Assembly (NCBI RefSeq): GCF_001281315.1
Contig: NZ_CP012479.1
Location: forward strand, 310,001-374,000
Length of the DNA: 64,000 bases
Direction: 5' to 3'
From: Arthrobacter sp. ERGS1:01
GTDB lineage: Bacteria; Actinomycetota; Actinomycetes; Actinomycetales; Micrococcaceae
Positions 1 to 8,146 of the stretch are shown here, piece after piece; positions within the stretch are counted from its first letter, which is position 1, and each line of letters starts with the position of its first letter. The notes below the pieces were generated by a model that saw only the letters and a list, made by a program, of their open reading frames with translations, did not search any database and was not told the DNA's origin. A program made the translations under genes and the position numbers.

Positions 1-253
1 ATGAGCCATGCGGTCAAGAAATTAACGCAATGTGGGTCAAAGTTGAGACTTTGCCTTAATGTACAGCGGCAAATGCGACGACAGTTCCGGCCGGTTTGCT
101 GTCACGTTGGGCGTGTTATGCGGATTCAGCCTACGGTTCGCCTCGAAGTTTGCAAAATATTTGTTGATTTTGTTCGTTTATTACGAGCCTCAATATTTGC
201 TGACCCCGACGCACGGCAAATCGATGCGCACGGCAAGTTGCCGCGGACAGCAA
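1..253. other. No gene recognised; AT-richer stretch
   Basis: The first 250 bases are clearly less GC-rich than the rest of the window. The open frames here have no ribosome binding site and no recognisable protein features. The stretch may be the regulatory end of a gene lying outside the window. I see no RNA gene in it. Confidence 0.5.
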
Positions 254-286
254 ACGGCCCCGCCCGGCAAGGCCGGGCGGGGCCGT
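254..286 (-). terminator. Hairpin downstream of the carbonic-anhydrase-like gene
   Basis: A perfect 15-bp inverted repeat (254-268 with 272-286) around a 3-nt loop lies about 20 nt past the stop codon of the leftward gene. The run after it on the minus strand is only TTTGCTG, so the U-tract is weak. GC-rich stems with weak U-tracts are common in this group. Confidence 0.75.
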
Positions 287-304
287 GAGGTTGACTGTGG
301 CGGT

Positions 305-826
305 TTAGCCGTGGATGTCCTTGTGCTTGCGCGCCAGCTGAACATAGTTCTCGGCATTTTCACGCACCGCGGCGATTTCCTCGGCGCCCAGTTCGCGGCG
401 CACCTTGGCCGGGACTCCGGCGACGAGGGAGCCGGGCGGAATGACGGCCCCTTCCAGGACCACGGCGCCGCCGGCTACCAGGGATCCGGCGCCGATCACG
501 GCGCCGTTCATGATGGTGGCGCCCATCCCGATCAGGCAGTTGTCCTCGACGGTGCAGCCGTGGACCACGGCTCCGTGGCCCACGCTGACGCCGTCGCCAA
601 TTGCAGTCGGAAAGCCGGGATCGGCGTGGAGCACCACGTTGTCCTGGAGGTTGCTGCCGGCCCCGACGCTGATGGTGTTCGTGTCGCCGCGCACCACCAC
701 GCCGTAGAACGCGCTGGAGTCGGCGCCCAGGGACGCCTGGCCGATCAGTGTCGCCGTGGGTGCCACGAACGCGCTGGGGTGCACCGAGGGCGCGTGGCCG
801 TCAAAAGTAATCAGCTGCTTCATCAT
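305..826 (-). CDS. Gamma-carbonic-anhydrase-like hexapeptide-repeat protein
   Basis: A 173-residue left-handed beta-helix protein of the gamma carbonic anhydrase/PaaY/YrdA family. Hexapeptide repeats run from about residue 15 to 140 and include the family segment VVVRGDTNTISVG. Histidines suited to metal binding lie in VVLHAD, VGHGAVVHG and nearby turns. The sequence starts with two ATG codons. AAGGA lies only 3 nt before the first but about 6 nt before the second, so translation may begin at 823. It is divergent from davA, whose partner davB releases CO2, which is a suggestive but unproven link. Members also act as acyltransferases or thioesterases, so the reaction is not certain. Confidence 0.85.
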   Translation of the reverse strand: MMKQLITFDGHAPSVHPSAFVAPTATLIGQASLGADSSAFYGVVVRGDTNTISVGAGSNLQDNVVLHADPGFPTAIGDGVSVGHGAVVHGCTVEDNCLIGMGATIMNGAVIGAGSLVAGGAVVLEGAVIPPGSLVAGVPAKVRRELGAEEIAAVRENAENYVQLARKHKDIHG

Positions 827-1042
827 GGTTCCTTAATCGTCGGGGGGCGGGGCCTGGCCGCAGGCGCAGGGATCCCCTTTTGCCCGATGCTACCGAAGAC
901 CGTGCGGTGCAACGGACAAATCGTCCCGAATTGGCCCGCGTGTGGTGGCTTTGCCCCGGCGGAGCCACATTGCCCCGGGCTATCGTGGACGTAAAGGACG
1001 CCGTGCCGCCATGACGTGGCGCGCCAACAAGGAGGAACAACA

Positions 1043-1840
1043 ATGCTGGTGGCGCTGCTGCAGGCCAATGCCACGCCCCTGGACGTGCGGGCAAACCTGG
1101 CGACCATTGAAGCTGCGGCCGTTGAGGCCGCGGCTGCCGGTGCCGATGTGCTCGTGACGCCGGAACTGTTTCCGCTCGGCTACGACCCCCTGGGCATTGA
1201 CGCGGCTTTCGACGCCGGGAGCCTGCCCCAGCTCCGCCGCGAGCTGGCCGCACTGGCGGCACGTCACGGGATCGGCCTGCTGTACAGCGTCCCCCGCCCG
1301 GACGGGGCGGGGCGGCTGAACATTTCCGCGACCCTGCTCGACGCCGCGGGACGCGAGGTCCTCAACTACGGCAAGGTGCACCTTTTTGGTGCCGAGGAAC
1401 GGACCGCATTCGTCGGCGCAACGGAGCCTCCCGGCGTCGTCAGCTTTTGCGGCGTGAACGTGGCCATGGTGATCTGCTACGACGTCGAATTCCCCGAAAC
1501 GGTGCGTGCGGCTGCGCTGCGGGGCGCCGACGTCGTACTGGTTCCCACGGCCCTGGCGCACGGTTTTGACGAGGTCCCGCAGCTGCTGGTGCGGGCCCGG
1601 GCCCTGGAAAACCACGTTGCCGTCGCGTATGCGAACCATTGCGGCACGGAGGCGGGCGTCGCCTTCGGCGGTGGCAGCGTCATCGCCGGGCCCGACGGCG
1701 CCCTGCTGGCCTCCGCCGGACCGGGCCCCGAACTGCTGTACGCCCGGCTCGACGCCGACGCCATCCGGGCCACGCGTGCCGACGTGCCGTACCTCGCCGA
1801 GCGCCGTCCGGACCTCTATGCCCGCTGGGCCCGGGAGTAG
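1043..1840 (+). CDS. davA: Carbon-nitrogen hydrolase, probable 5-aminovaleramidase (DavA)
   Basis: A 265-residue nitrilase-superfamily amidase. The catalytic triad is visible as Glu41 (VTPELF), Lys111 (NYGKVHLFG) and Cys145 (VICYDVEFPE). Length and motif spacing match Pseudomonas DavA (264 residues), which hydrolyses 5-aminovaleramide to 5-aminovalerate and ammonia in lysine breakdown. A close DavB homologue lies 4.5 kb downstream, which supports this over a generic omega-amidase. The start was set at 1043 because AAGGAGG at 1029-1035 is 7 nt upstream; an in-frame ATG at 1016 lacks a site. It is separated from davB by two leftward genes, so the two are not one operon. Confidence 0.8.
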   Translation: MLVALLQANATPLDVRANLATIEAAAVEAAAAGADVLVTPELFPLGYDPLGIDAAFDAGSLPQLRRELAALAARHGIGLLYSVPRPDGAGRLNISATLLDAAGREVLNYGKVHLFGAEERTAFVGATEPPGVVSFCGVNVAMVICYDVEFPETVRAAALRGADVVLVPTALAHGFDEVPQLLVRARALENHVAVAYANHCGTEAGVAFGGGSVIAGPDGALLASAGPGPELLYARLDADAIRATRADVPYLAERRPDLYARWARE

Positions 1841-1884
1841 TTGCGCGGGTGTCGGAGCCGGATCTCGACAGGCTCGATCACCGT

Positions 1885-3492
1885 CTACGCATATTGCAGG
1901 GCGATCCAGAGGTCCGCGCGGGTTTGGGCGTCGTTGAGGTCACGGTCCAGGAGTTCGCCGACGACGCCGATCTGCCGCCGGACACTGTTGCGGTGCAGGC
2001 CCAGTTCCTTGGCAGTGGCGTCCCAGTTGCCGTTCTGCGCGAGCCAGCCGCGCAATACGGACAGCAGGGGTTCGTGCCGTTCCGGTCCCAGTTCCAGCAG
2101 CGGTCCCAAGACTTGTTCGGCCAGCATGGTGCCGGCTTCGCGGCCCAGCAGGCCCGTGACGGACCAGGTGACGGAGTCCACCCGGAGTGTCTGCGCCGTT
2201 GCGCGCACGCGGGCCCGCAACGAACCGGCGCGCTGGTAGGCGGCGGGGAGGTCGTTGGGCTCCACGGGGTCGCCCACCACGAGCCGCCAGCCCAGCCGTT
2301 CCACCTCGGCGACGGCGGTGTCGTCCACCTTCAACCGGGTCACGGCGGCGAAGCCGTATTCGGTGATTTCCACCAGTTTCGTGTCAAAGATGCGCCGCCA
2401 CTGCAGCAGTTCGCGGACGGGGCTGTCGGAGCTGCGCCACTGCGGGGCATCCACGTTCACGCCCTGCACCACCCGCATGGGCGCGGAGCGGGTGGAGGAG
2501 ATGCTTTGCGCCAGCAGGTCCTTCGCCGCGGAGACCTGCCTGGATGTGCCGCCGGCCAGCGTCTCCGGGTGCAGCAGCAGCGCGGTGGCGAGCTGGCTGG
2601 GGGCGAGCGAACCGCTGGTGCGTTGGCGGGACAGCAGTTCCAGCAGTCCGACGGCGGCGGAGACGATGTTGTTGTGCGCCGGGGCCAGCCGCTCGGCGGA
2701 GCCGATCACGAGGGCGCCCAGGTTCACGTCGCGGGAGCTGCGCAGCGGATGCCCCACCACGAATTCGGATCCGGGCGCCGGGTAGCTGTCCAGTTCGATG
2801 CGCGGTCCCGAGCCCGAGAACAACCGCTCCAGCAGCGGCCCCAGCACCCCCAATTCCGCCGGGTTGGTGCCGGCCCGGGCCCGCACCTTGCCGTCCGCTC
2901 CCACCAGGGCGGCCCAGCACGGCACCCGTTGCACCAGCGTGCCCAGGACCTCATGGTCCGGGCGGGCGGAAAGCACCGCACGCATAAGCAGCCGGTTCGT
3001 CTCGGCCAGCCGGCGGAACACCTTGGCGGAGTCGGATTCCAGCAGCTGTGCGAACTGCAGCCCGATGGCCGCGAACGGCACCGACGGCGGAACCTCCACG
3101 AGGGTCAGCCCGTGCCGGCGGCACGACGCGGCGAGGGCCGGGGGAACCTCGTCGTGGTACGGGGTCAGGCCGAACCCCAGCGCGCACACCTTGGCCCCGG
3201 CCAAGCGCCCAACATACTCGTCGATGGCGTCCGCCGTGCCGCCGTCGCCCAGCAGGGGTAATCCCGCCGTCAAGACGAATTCGCCGTCCATCAGGTACGG
3301 CGTGGGATCGGCCAGTTCGCTCGGTTCCACCCAGCGCAACCGGGCGTCGAGGTCGGCGTCGTGCAGGATCTTCACGTCGTCGGGAAGTTCGGCCAGGAAT
3401 TGGGCCAGCGTGACCGAACGGAACCGCGACTCCACCTCTTCGTCTGACAGGGGGAGGGCGCGGACCCGGTCGCCGGCGGAGTTAACGGCCAT
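1885..3492 (-). CDS. PucR/CdaR-family transcriptional regulator
   Basis: A 535-residue protein with an N-terminal PucR-type sensing domain (about residues 20-140), a middle GGDEF-like region, and a C-terminal PucR helix-turn-helix near residues 470-530 containing NWDATAKELGLHRNSVRRQ. Such proteins usually activate purine or amino acid catabolic genes in response to small ligands. The ATG at 3492 overlaps the end of the upstream racemase gene by 11 bp, so the two are probably translationally coupled. The open frame extends further upstream but that part is out of frame inside the racemase gene. Its position suggests control of the lysine locus, which is inference. Confidence 0.8.
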   Translation of the reverse strand: MAVNSAGDRVRALPLSDEEVESRFRSVTLAQFLAELPDDVKILHDADLDARLRWVEPSELADPTPYLMDGEFVLTAGLPLLGDGGTADAIDEYVGRLAGAKVCALGFGLTPYHDEVPPALAASCRRHGLTLVEVPPSVPFAAIGLQFAQLLESDSAKVFRRLAETNRLLMRAVLSARPDHEVLGTLVQRVPCWAALVGADGKVRARAGTNPAELGVLGPLLERLFSGSGPRIELDSYPAPGSEFVVGHPLRSSRDVNLGALVIGSAERLAPAHNNIVSAAVGLLELLSRQRTSGSLAPSQLATALLLHPETLAGGTSRQVSAAKDLLAQSISSTRSAPMRVVQGVNVDAPQWRSSDSPVRELLQWRRIFDTKLVEITEYGFAAVTRLKVDDTAVAEVERLGWRLVVGDPVEPNDLPAAYQRAGSLRARVRATAQTLRVDSVTWSVTGLLGREAGTMLAEQVLGPLLELGPERHEPLLSVLRGWLAQNGNWDATAKELGLHRNSVRRQIGVVGELLDRDLNDAQTRADLWIALQYA

Positions 3493-4657
3493 GCGTGTAC
3501 ACCCGCTGGAGCCGGGGTGCGATCCGGTTGATGATTTCGTCACCGTGGCTGTTGATGGCCGAGCCCCAATCGTCGGCGCTGGCCGCCCCGGCCTGCGGGT
3601 CGCCAAACAGCAGTGCGGCATCGCCCACCCGGACGGCCGTCTCGTGGCCCAGGTCCACCATGAACTGGTCCATGCAGACCTTGCCGATCACGGGAACCTT
3701 GTGGCCGCCCACCATGACGATGCTGCTGCCGGAGATGCCCTTGGGAATGCCGTCGGCGTAACCGAGCGGGATCAGGCCCAGGTACCTGGATTCGTGCGTG
3801 ATGGCCTGGTGTTCGTAACTGACGCCGGTACCGGCCGGCACCTGCTTGACCAGCACCACGGGGGCGGAGACGGACAGGGCCGGGCGCAGGCCGAAATCGG
3901 CGGGGTCCAGGTGGTCTGCGGGGGACAAGCCGTACATGGCCAGTCCGGCGCGGACCATGTCGAAGTGGAATTCCGGCCGGGCCAGGATGTTCGCGGAGCT
4001 GGAGACGTGCCGCAACGCGGGGTTCAATCCGGCGTCGCGGGCCTCCTGCACGGACGTTTCAAAGTCGGCGACGGCGGCCGTGTTGGCGGGGTGTGCCGGC
4101 ACGTCGGCCCAGGCCAGGTGCGTCCAGACACCGCGGACCGTGACCGCCCCCGCCAGCTCTGCCGCCCGCGCCGCGGCCACGAGGGCGGGCCAGTCTTCGC
4201 GACGGGCGCCGCCGCGGCTCAGGCCGCTGTCCAGCTCCAGGTGGATGAACGCCGTCCGGCCCAATGCCGTGGCGGTGCCGGCCACCACATCAAGCTGGGC
4301 CACGCTGCCCAGGGAGACGTCGATGTCGTGCTCGACGGCGTCCGTGATGGCGCCGCCCGAGGTGGTGGCCAGGTACAGCCACGCCAGGATGGGGGTGGTG
4401 ATGCCGTTGGCCCGCAGCGCCAGGGCCTCCGACAGCTGGGCCGTGCCAAGCCAGTCCGCACCGGCGGCGACGGCGGACCTGGCCGTCTCCAGCAGGCCGT
4501 GGCCGTAGGCGTTGCCCTTGACCACGGCCATGAAGTGCGGCGCCCGGGTGCGCTTGCGCAGGATCGCCACGTTGTGTTCGATGGCATCCAGGTCGACGCT
4601 GACCGTGCCGGTGGTAAGCTCCGGCTGTCCGGACTTCAATGGTGCATTTTGTCTCAT
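3482..4657 (-). CDS. alr: Alanine racemase family protein
   Basis: A 391-residue PLP-dependent racemase with the alanine racemase fold. The PLP lysine is Lys47 in VVKGNAYGHG, where most Alr proteins have Ala or Asp/Ala in place of the Gly-Asn. The second catalytic base is Tyr281 (GVSYEHQ), and the VCMDQFMVDL motif follows. D-alanine synthesis for peptidoglycan is the default role. Because it is co-transcribed with a PucR regulator and lies opposite a lysine permease and monooxygenase, a role in racemising a catabolic amino acid such as lysine is possible. No signal peptide is present, unlike periplasmic broad-spectrum racemases. The start was taken at the ATG (MRQN) at 4657. Confidence 0.85.
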   Translation of the reverse strand: MRQNAPLKSGQPELTTGTVSVDLDAIEHNVAILRKRTRAPHFMAVVKGNAYGHGLLETARSAVAAGADWLGTAQLSEALALRANGITTPILAWLYLATTSGGAITDAVEHDIDVSLGSVAQLDVVAGTATALGRTAFIHLELDSGLSRGGARREDWPALVAAARAAELAGAVTVRGVWTHLAWADVPAHPANTAAVADFETSVQEARDAGLNPALRHVSSSANILARPEFHFDMVRAGLAMYGLSPADHLDPADFGLRPALSVSAPVVLVKQVPAGTGVSYEHQAITHESRYLGLIPLGYADGIPKGISGSSIVMVGGHKVPVIGKVCMDQFMVDLGHETAVRVGDAALLFGDPQAGAASADDWGSAINSHGDEIINRIAPRLQRVYTHGR

Positions 4658-4777
4658 GCGATTACAGTACAGGATGTTTTGCACCGCAAAGAGACGCGCG
4701 TCACAGTCGTATCGTTGAAGGACTTGGGACGCCACCTCCCGCATTCGCGGGACTACAGCAGATTGGGATCAAAGAGG

Positions 4778-6418
4778 ATGACAGTACGTGATCAGCTCAG
4801 CCCGCGGTCAAAGGCGACCGCACCCGGCGGTGTTCCGCAAGGGCGCGGGCCCGCCGTCGGGCTTGGCCGGCAGCTTCTCCGCCGCAAGCCACTGGGGCAA
4901 ATGCTCCATGAGGCCGGCAACGGTTCCGACGGCCGCAAGCTGGTGCGCAGCTTTGGCGTGCTCCAGCTGACCATGATCAGCGTTGGGGCCACCCTCGGCA
5001 CCGGCATCCTGGTGATCCTGGGCGATTCCATTCCGCTGGCCGGGCCGGCCGTGTTCATCTCCTTCCTGATCGCCGGCATCGCCGCGTTGTTGTCGGCGGT
5101 TTCCTACGCCGAGATGGCGGGCATGGTGCCGGTCTCGGGATCCAGCTATTCCTACACCTACGTCACCCTGGGTGAGGGCATGGCCTGGATCTGCGGCTGG
5201 TGCCTGGTCCTCGAATACGCCGTCTCCGTGGCCGCCGTGGCCGTCGGAGCCGGACAGTACATCAACGAATCCGTGGCCGGATTCGGCTGGGCACTCCCCG
5301 ATTTCATCTCCCAGCCGCCGGGCTCCGGCGGATTCCTGAACCTGCCGGCCATGGCCATCGTGCTCCTGGCCATGTTCCTGTTGGTGCGCGGCGCCAAGGA
5401 AAGCGCCATCATCAACACCGTGATCGTGCTCGTGAAGATCGTGATCCTGCTGTTCTTCTGCGCCATCGCCTTCACTGCGTTCAACGCCGGCAACTTCAGC
5501 CCGCTCATGCCCATGGGGGCCGCCGGCGTTTCCGCCGCCGCATCCCGCGTGTTCTTCTCCTACATCGGCTTCGACGCAGCCTCCACCGCCGGCGAGGAGG
5601 CGAAGAACCCGCAGCGCGACCTGCCCCGGGCCATCATGCTCTCCATGCTGATCGTCACGAGCTTGTACGTCCTGGTGGCCGTGGCCGCCGTCGGCGCCCG
5701 CCAGTGGACCTGGTTTGCCGGCACGCAGGCCGCCCTGGTCCAGATCCTGCTCGAGATCACCCACCAGCCGTGGATGGGCCTGGTGTTCTCCGTGGGCGCC
5801 GTGCTCGCCATCGCCAGCATTGTGCTGACCGTGCTGTACGGCCAGACCCGGATCCTGATGTCCATGTCCCGCGACGGCCTGGTGCCGAAAATCTTTGGCC
5901 GCATCTCCGAAAAGCGCGGAACCCCCGTGGCCGGCACGCTGATCGTTGGCGTCGCCGTCGCCCTGACGGCCGGGCTGATCCCGCTCGGGGCCCTGGCGGA
6001 CGCAACGAGCATCGGCACCCTGTTCGCCTTCGCGCTCGTGAACATCGCGGTGATCTACCTGCGCCGCAAGCGCCCCGAACTCAAGCGCAGCTACCGGGTG
6101 GCGTTCTACCCCGTCACGCCCATCCTCGGCTCGCTCATGTGCATCTACCTCATGGCCAACCTGGGCGGCGTCACCTGGATCGTGTTCATCGCGTGGATGC
6201 TGGTGGGCCTGCTCGCCTACTTCGGCTACGGCCGCCGCAACTCCCGCGTGGCCGCGCTGACCGAGGCCGAATACCAGGAGCTGTCCGCCCGGCCCCTTGA
6301 GCCCAGCGATTTTGATTCCACCGACTTTGACTCCACCGACTTAGATTCCACCGACATGCCCGACGCCACAGCAGCCGTCGCATCGGGCCCCACGACGAAA
6401 GCCACGCGCCATGACTGA
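4778..6418 (+). CDS. APC-family amino acid permease, probable lysine importer
   Basis: A 546-residue transporter with about 12 hydrophobic segments and the N-terminal pattern RRKPLGQML followed by ISVGATLGTGI, typical of the cationic amino acid transporter branch of the APC superfamily. Its end overlaps the start of davB by 8 bp, so uptake and oxidation are coupled and lysine is the likely substrate. The start is uncertain: ATG at 4778 has AAAGAGG immediately against it, and the conserved N-terminal motif rules out starts beyond about 4890. The last 30 residues carry a DSTD repeat encoded by 15-bp tandem units, and codon 522 is the rare Leu codon TTA. Confidence 0.85.
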   Translation: MTVRDQLSPRSKATAPGGVPQGRGPAVGLGRQLLRRKPLGQMLHEAGNGSDGRKLVRSFGVLQLTMISVGATLGTGILVILGDSIPLAGPAVFISFLIAGIAALLSAVSYAEMAGMVPVSGSSYSYTYVTLGEGMAWICGWCLVLEYAVSVAAVAVGAGQYINESVAGFGWALPDFISQPPGSGGFLNLPAMAIVLLAMFLLVRGAKESAIINTVIVLVKIVILLFFCAIAFTAFNAGNFSPLMPMGAAGVSAAASRVFFSYIGFDAASTAGEEAKNPQRDLPRAIMLSMLIVTSLYVLVAVAAVGARQWTWFAGTQAALVQILLEITHQPWMGLVFSVGAVLAIASIVLTVLYGQTRILMSMSRDGLVPKIFGRISEKRGTPVAGTLIVGVAVALTAGLIPLGALADATSIGTLFAFALVNIAVIYLRRKRPELKRSYRVAFYPVTPILGSLMCIYLMANLGGVTWIVFIAWMLVGLLAYFGYGRRNSRVAALTEAEYQELSARPLEPSDFDSTDFDSTDLDSTDMPDATAAVASGPTTKATRHD

Positions 6419-8060
6419 AGCCATCACCATGCTGAACCCGGACTTCCCGTTCAGCTACGACCACTACCTCGCCCACCCAGCCGGCCTGGGCAGCATCCCC
6501 GACGCCGCCCACGGCACAGAGGTCGCCATCATTGGCGCCGGGCTCTCGGGGCTGGTGACAGCCTACGAGCTCATGAAGCTTGGCTTGAAGCCTGTCATCT
6601 TCGAATCCGAACAAATTGGCGGACGGTTGCGGACCGCCGGATTCCTCGGGGCGCCGGAGGTCACGGCGGACCTGGGCGGCATGCGGTTCCCAGTCTCCGG
6701 GCGCGCCTTCTACCACTACGTGGACAAGCTGGGGCTGGCAACGGCCGAGTTCCCCAACCCGCTTTCCGCCGCCACCTCCAGCACCGTCATTGAATTGGCA
6801 GGGGAATCCCACTACGCCACCACCGAAGCCGAGCTTCCCGAGTTCTTCCACGAGGTGGCACGGGCGTGGCGGGCCGCCGTGAACGACGGGGCATCCTTCA
6901 CGCAAATGCAGGACGCCATCCGAGCCCGGGACACGGCGCGCATCAAGGAGCTATGGAACGCCCTGGTCCCGGAACTGGACGAGCAGACGTTCTACGGATT
7001 CATTGCCGCCAGCAAGGCCTTCAAGGAGGCCGGCTTCGGGCACCGCGAGGCATTCGGGCAGGTGGGCTTCGGCACGGGCGGCTGGGACACCGACTTCCCC
7101 AACTCCATCCTGGAGATCCTGCGCGTGGTCTACACCGACGCCGACGACGCCCACCGCAGCATCGTGGGCGGGGCGCAACGGCTCCCCGAGGCGCTGTGGG
7201 AGGATGCGCCGTCGAACCCGGTCTTCTGGCCGGAAGGCACCTCGCTGAAATCACTCCACGGCGGCACCCCGCGCGGGGCCGTGGCCAAGATCGCCCGCGC
7301 CGCGGACGGGTCGCTGGAGGTCACGGAGCGCTGGGGCAAGGTGCGGCGTTTCCCCGTGGTCATCAGCACCTGCCAGTCCTGGCTGCTCTCCACCCGCATC
7401 AACACGGAGGAGTCCCTGTTCGCCGCTCCCATGTGGACGGCCATCGAACGTTCCCACTACATGCAGTCCTCCAAGACGTTCGTCATGGTGGACCGGCCGT
7501 TCTGGAAGGACATCGACCCGGCCACGGGGCGCGAGGTCATGTCGATGACGCTCACTGACCGGCTCAACCGGGCCACGTACCTGCTCGACGACGGCCCCGA
7601 CAAGCCCGCCGTGATCCTGCTGTCCTACACCTGGAACGACGACGCCCTGAAGTGGCTCTCGCTGGACGCCGAGGAACGGGTGGAACTCATGTTGCACTCG
7701 CTGGCGCAGATCTACCCCGGCGTGGACATCGCCTCGCACATCGTCAGCGCGCCCATCACCGTCTCCTGGGAGGCGGACCCGAACTTCATGGGAGCTTTCA
7801 AGGCTAATCTGCCGGGCCACTACCGCTACCAGCAGCGACTGTTCACGCACTTCGACCAGGCGGACCTGCCGGAGAGCCAGCGCGGCATCTTCCTGGCCGG
7901 CGACGACGTCTCCTGGACCGCCGGCTGGGCCGACGGCGCCGTCACGACGGCCCTGAACGCGGTCTGGGGCGTGGTCAAGCATGTGGGCGGCGCCGCTGCG
8001 CCGGCCAACCCGGGCCCGGGCGACAAACTGGCCGAGTACGGCCCCATGACCCTGGACTGA
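6411..8060 (+). CDS. davB: L-lysine 2-monooxygenase-like flavin amine oxidase (DavB)
   Basis: A 549-residue FAD enzyme of the amine oxidase family. The Rossmann motif VAIIGAGLSGLVTAYEL lies near residue 38, followed by GGRLR and LGGMRFPVS, and the C-terminal FAD segment is GIFLAGDDVSWT. The opening MLNPDFPFSYDHYLAHPAGL, the stretch GQVGFGTGGWD, ADPNFMGAFK, and the ending PGPGDKLAEYGP all match Pseudomonas DavB as I recall it. DavB decarboxylates and oxidises lysine to 5-aminovaleramide, CO2 and water. Tryptophan and phenylalanine 2-monooxygenases are related but less similar. It is coupled to the permease gene, and davA would take the amide onward. Confidence 0.88.
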   Translation: MTEAITMLNPDFPFSYDHYLAHPAGLGSIPDAAHGTEVAIIGAGLSGLVTAYELMKLGLKPVIFESEQIGGRLRTAGFLGAPEVTADLGGMRFPVSGRAFYHYVDKLGLATAEFPNPLSAATSSTVIELAGESHYATTEAELPEFFHEVARAWRAAVNDGASFTQMQDAIRARDTARIKELWNALVPELDEQTFYGFIAASKAFKEAGFGHREAFGQVGFGTGGWDTDFPNSILEILRVVYTDADDAHRSIVGGAQRLPEALWEDAPSNPVFWPEGTSLKSLHGGTPRGAVAKIARAADGSLEVTERWGKVRRFPVVISTCQSWLLSTRINTEESLFAAPMWTAIERSHYMQSSKTFVMVDRPFWKDIDPATGREVMSMTLTDRLNRATYLLDDGPDKPAVILLSYTWNDDALKWLSLDAEERVELMLHSLAQIYPGVDIASHIVSAPITVSWEADPNFMGAFKANLPGHYRYQQRLFTHFDQADLPESQRGIFLAGDDVSWTAGWADGAVTTALNAVWGVVKHVGGAAAPANPGPGDKLAEYGPMTLD

Positions 8061-8069
8061 TCCCCAGGT

Positions 8070-8140
8070 ATCTATGTTGCAGTTGTTGGACGAAAAACGC
8101 CGAAAATCAGTGAAATCGGTCCAATAACTGCAACATAGAT
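8070..8140. terminator. Long inverted repeat between convergent davB and purU
   Basis: Two 22-base arms (8070-8091 and 8119-8140) pair throughout with a single G-U. They enclose a 27-base loop and sit between two converging stop codons. The arms are unusually AT-rich for this genome. A bidirectional terminator role is the simplest reading. Confidence 0.65.
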
Positions 8141-8146
8141 TTCGTA

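Noticed and set aside
1..288. Open frame of 95 codons at the window edge, and the longer overlapping frame to 994
   Set aside because: Neither has a ribosome binding site or family features. The longer one is antisense to the carbonic-anhydrase-like gene and shows its mirror composition.
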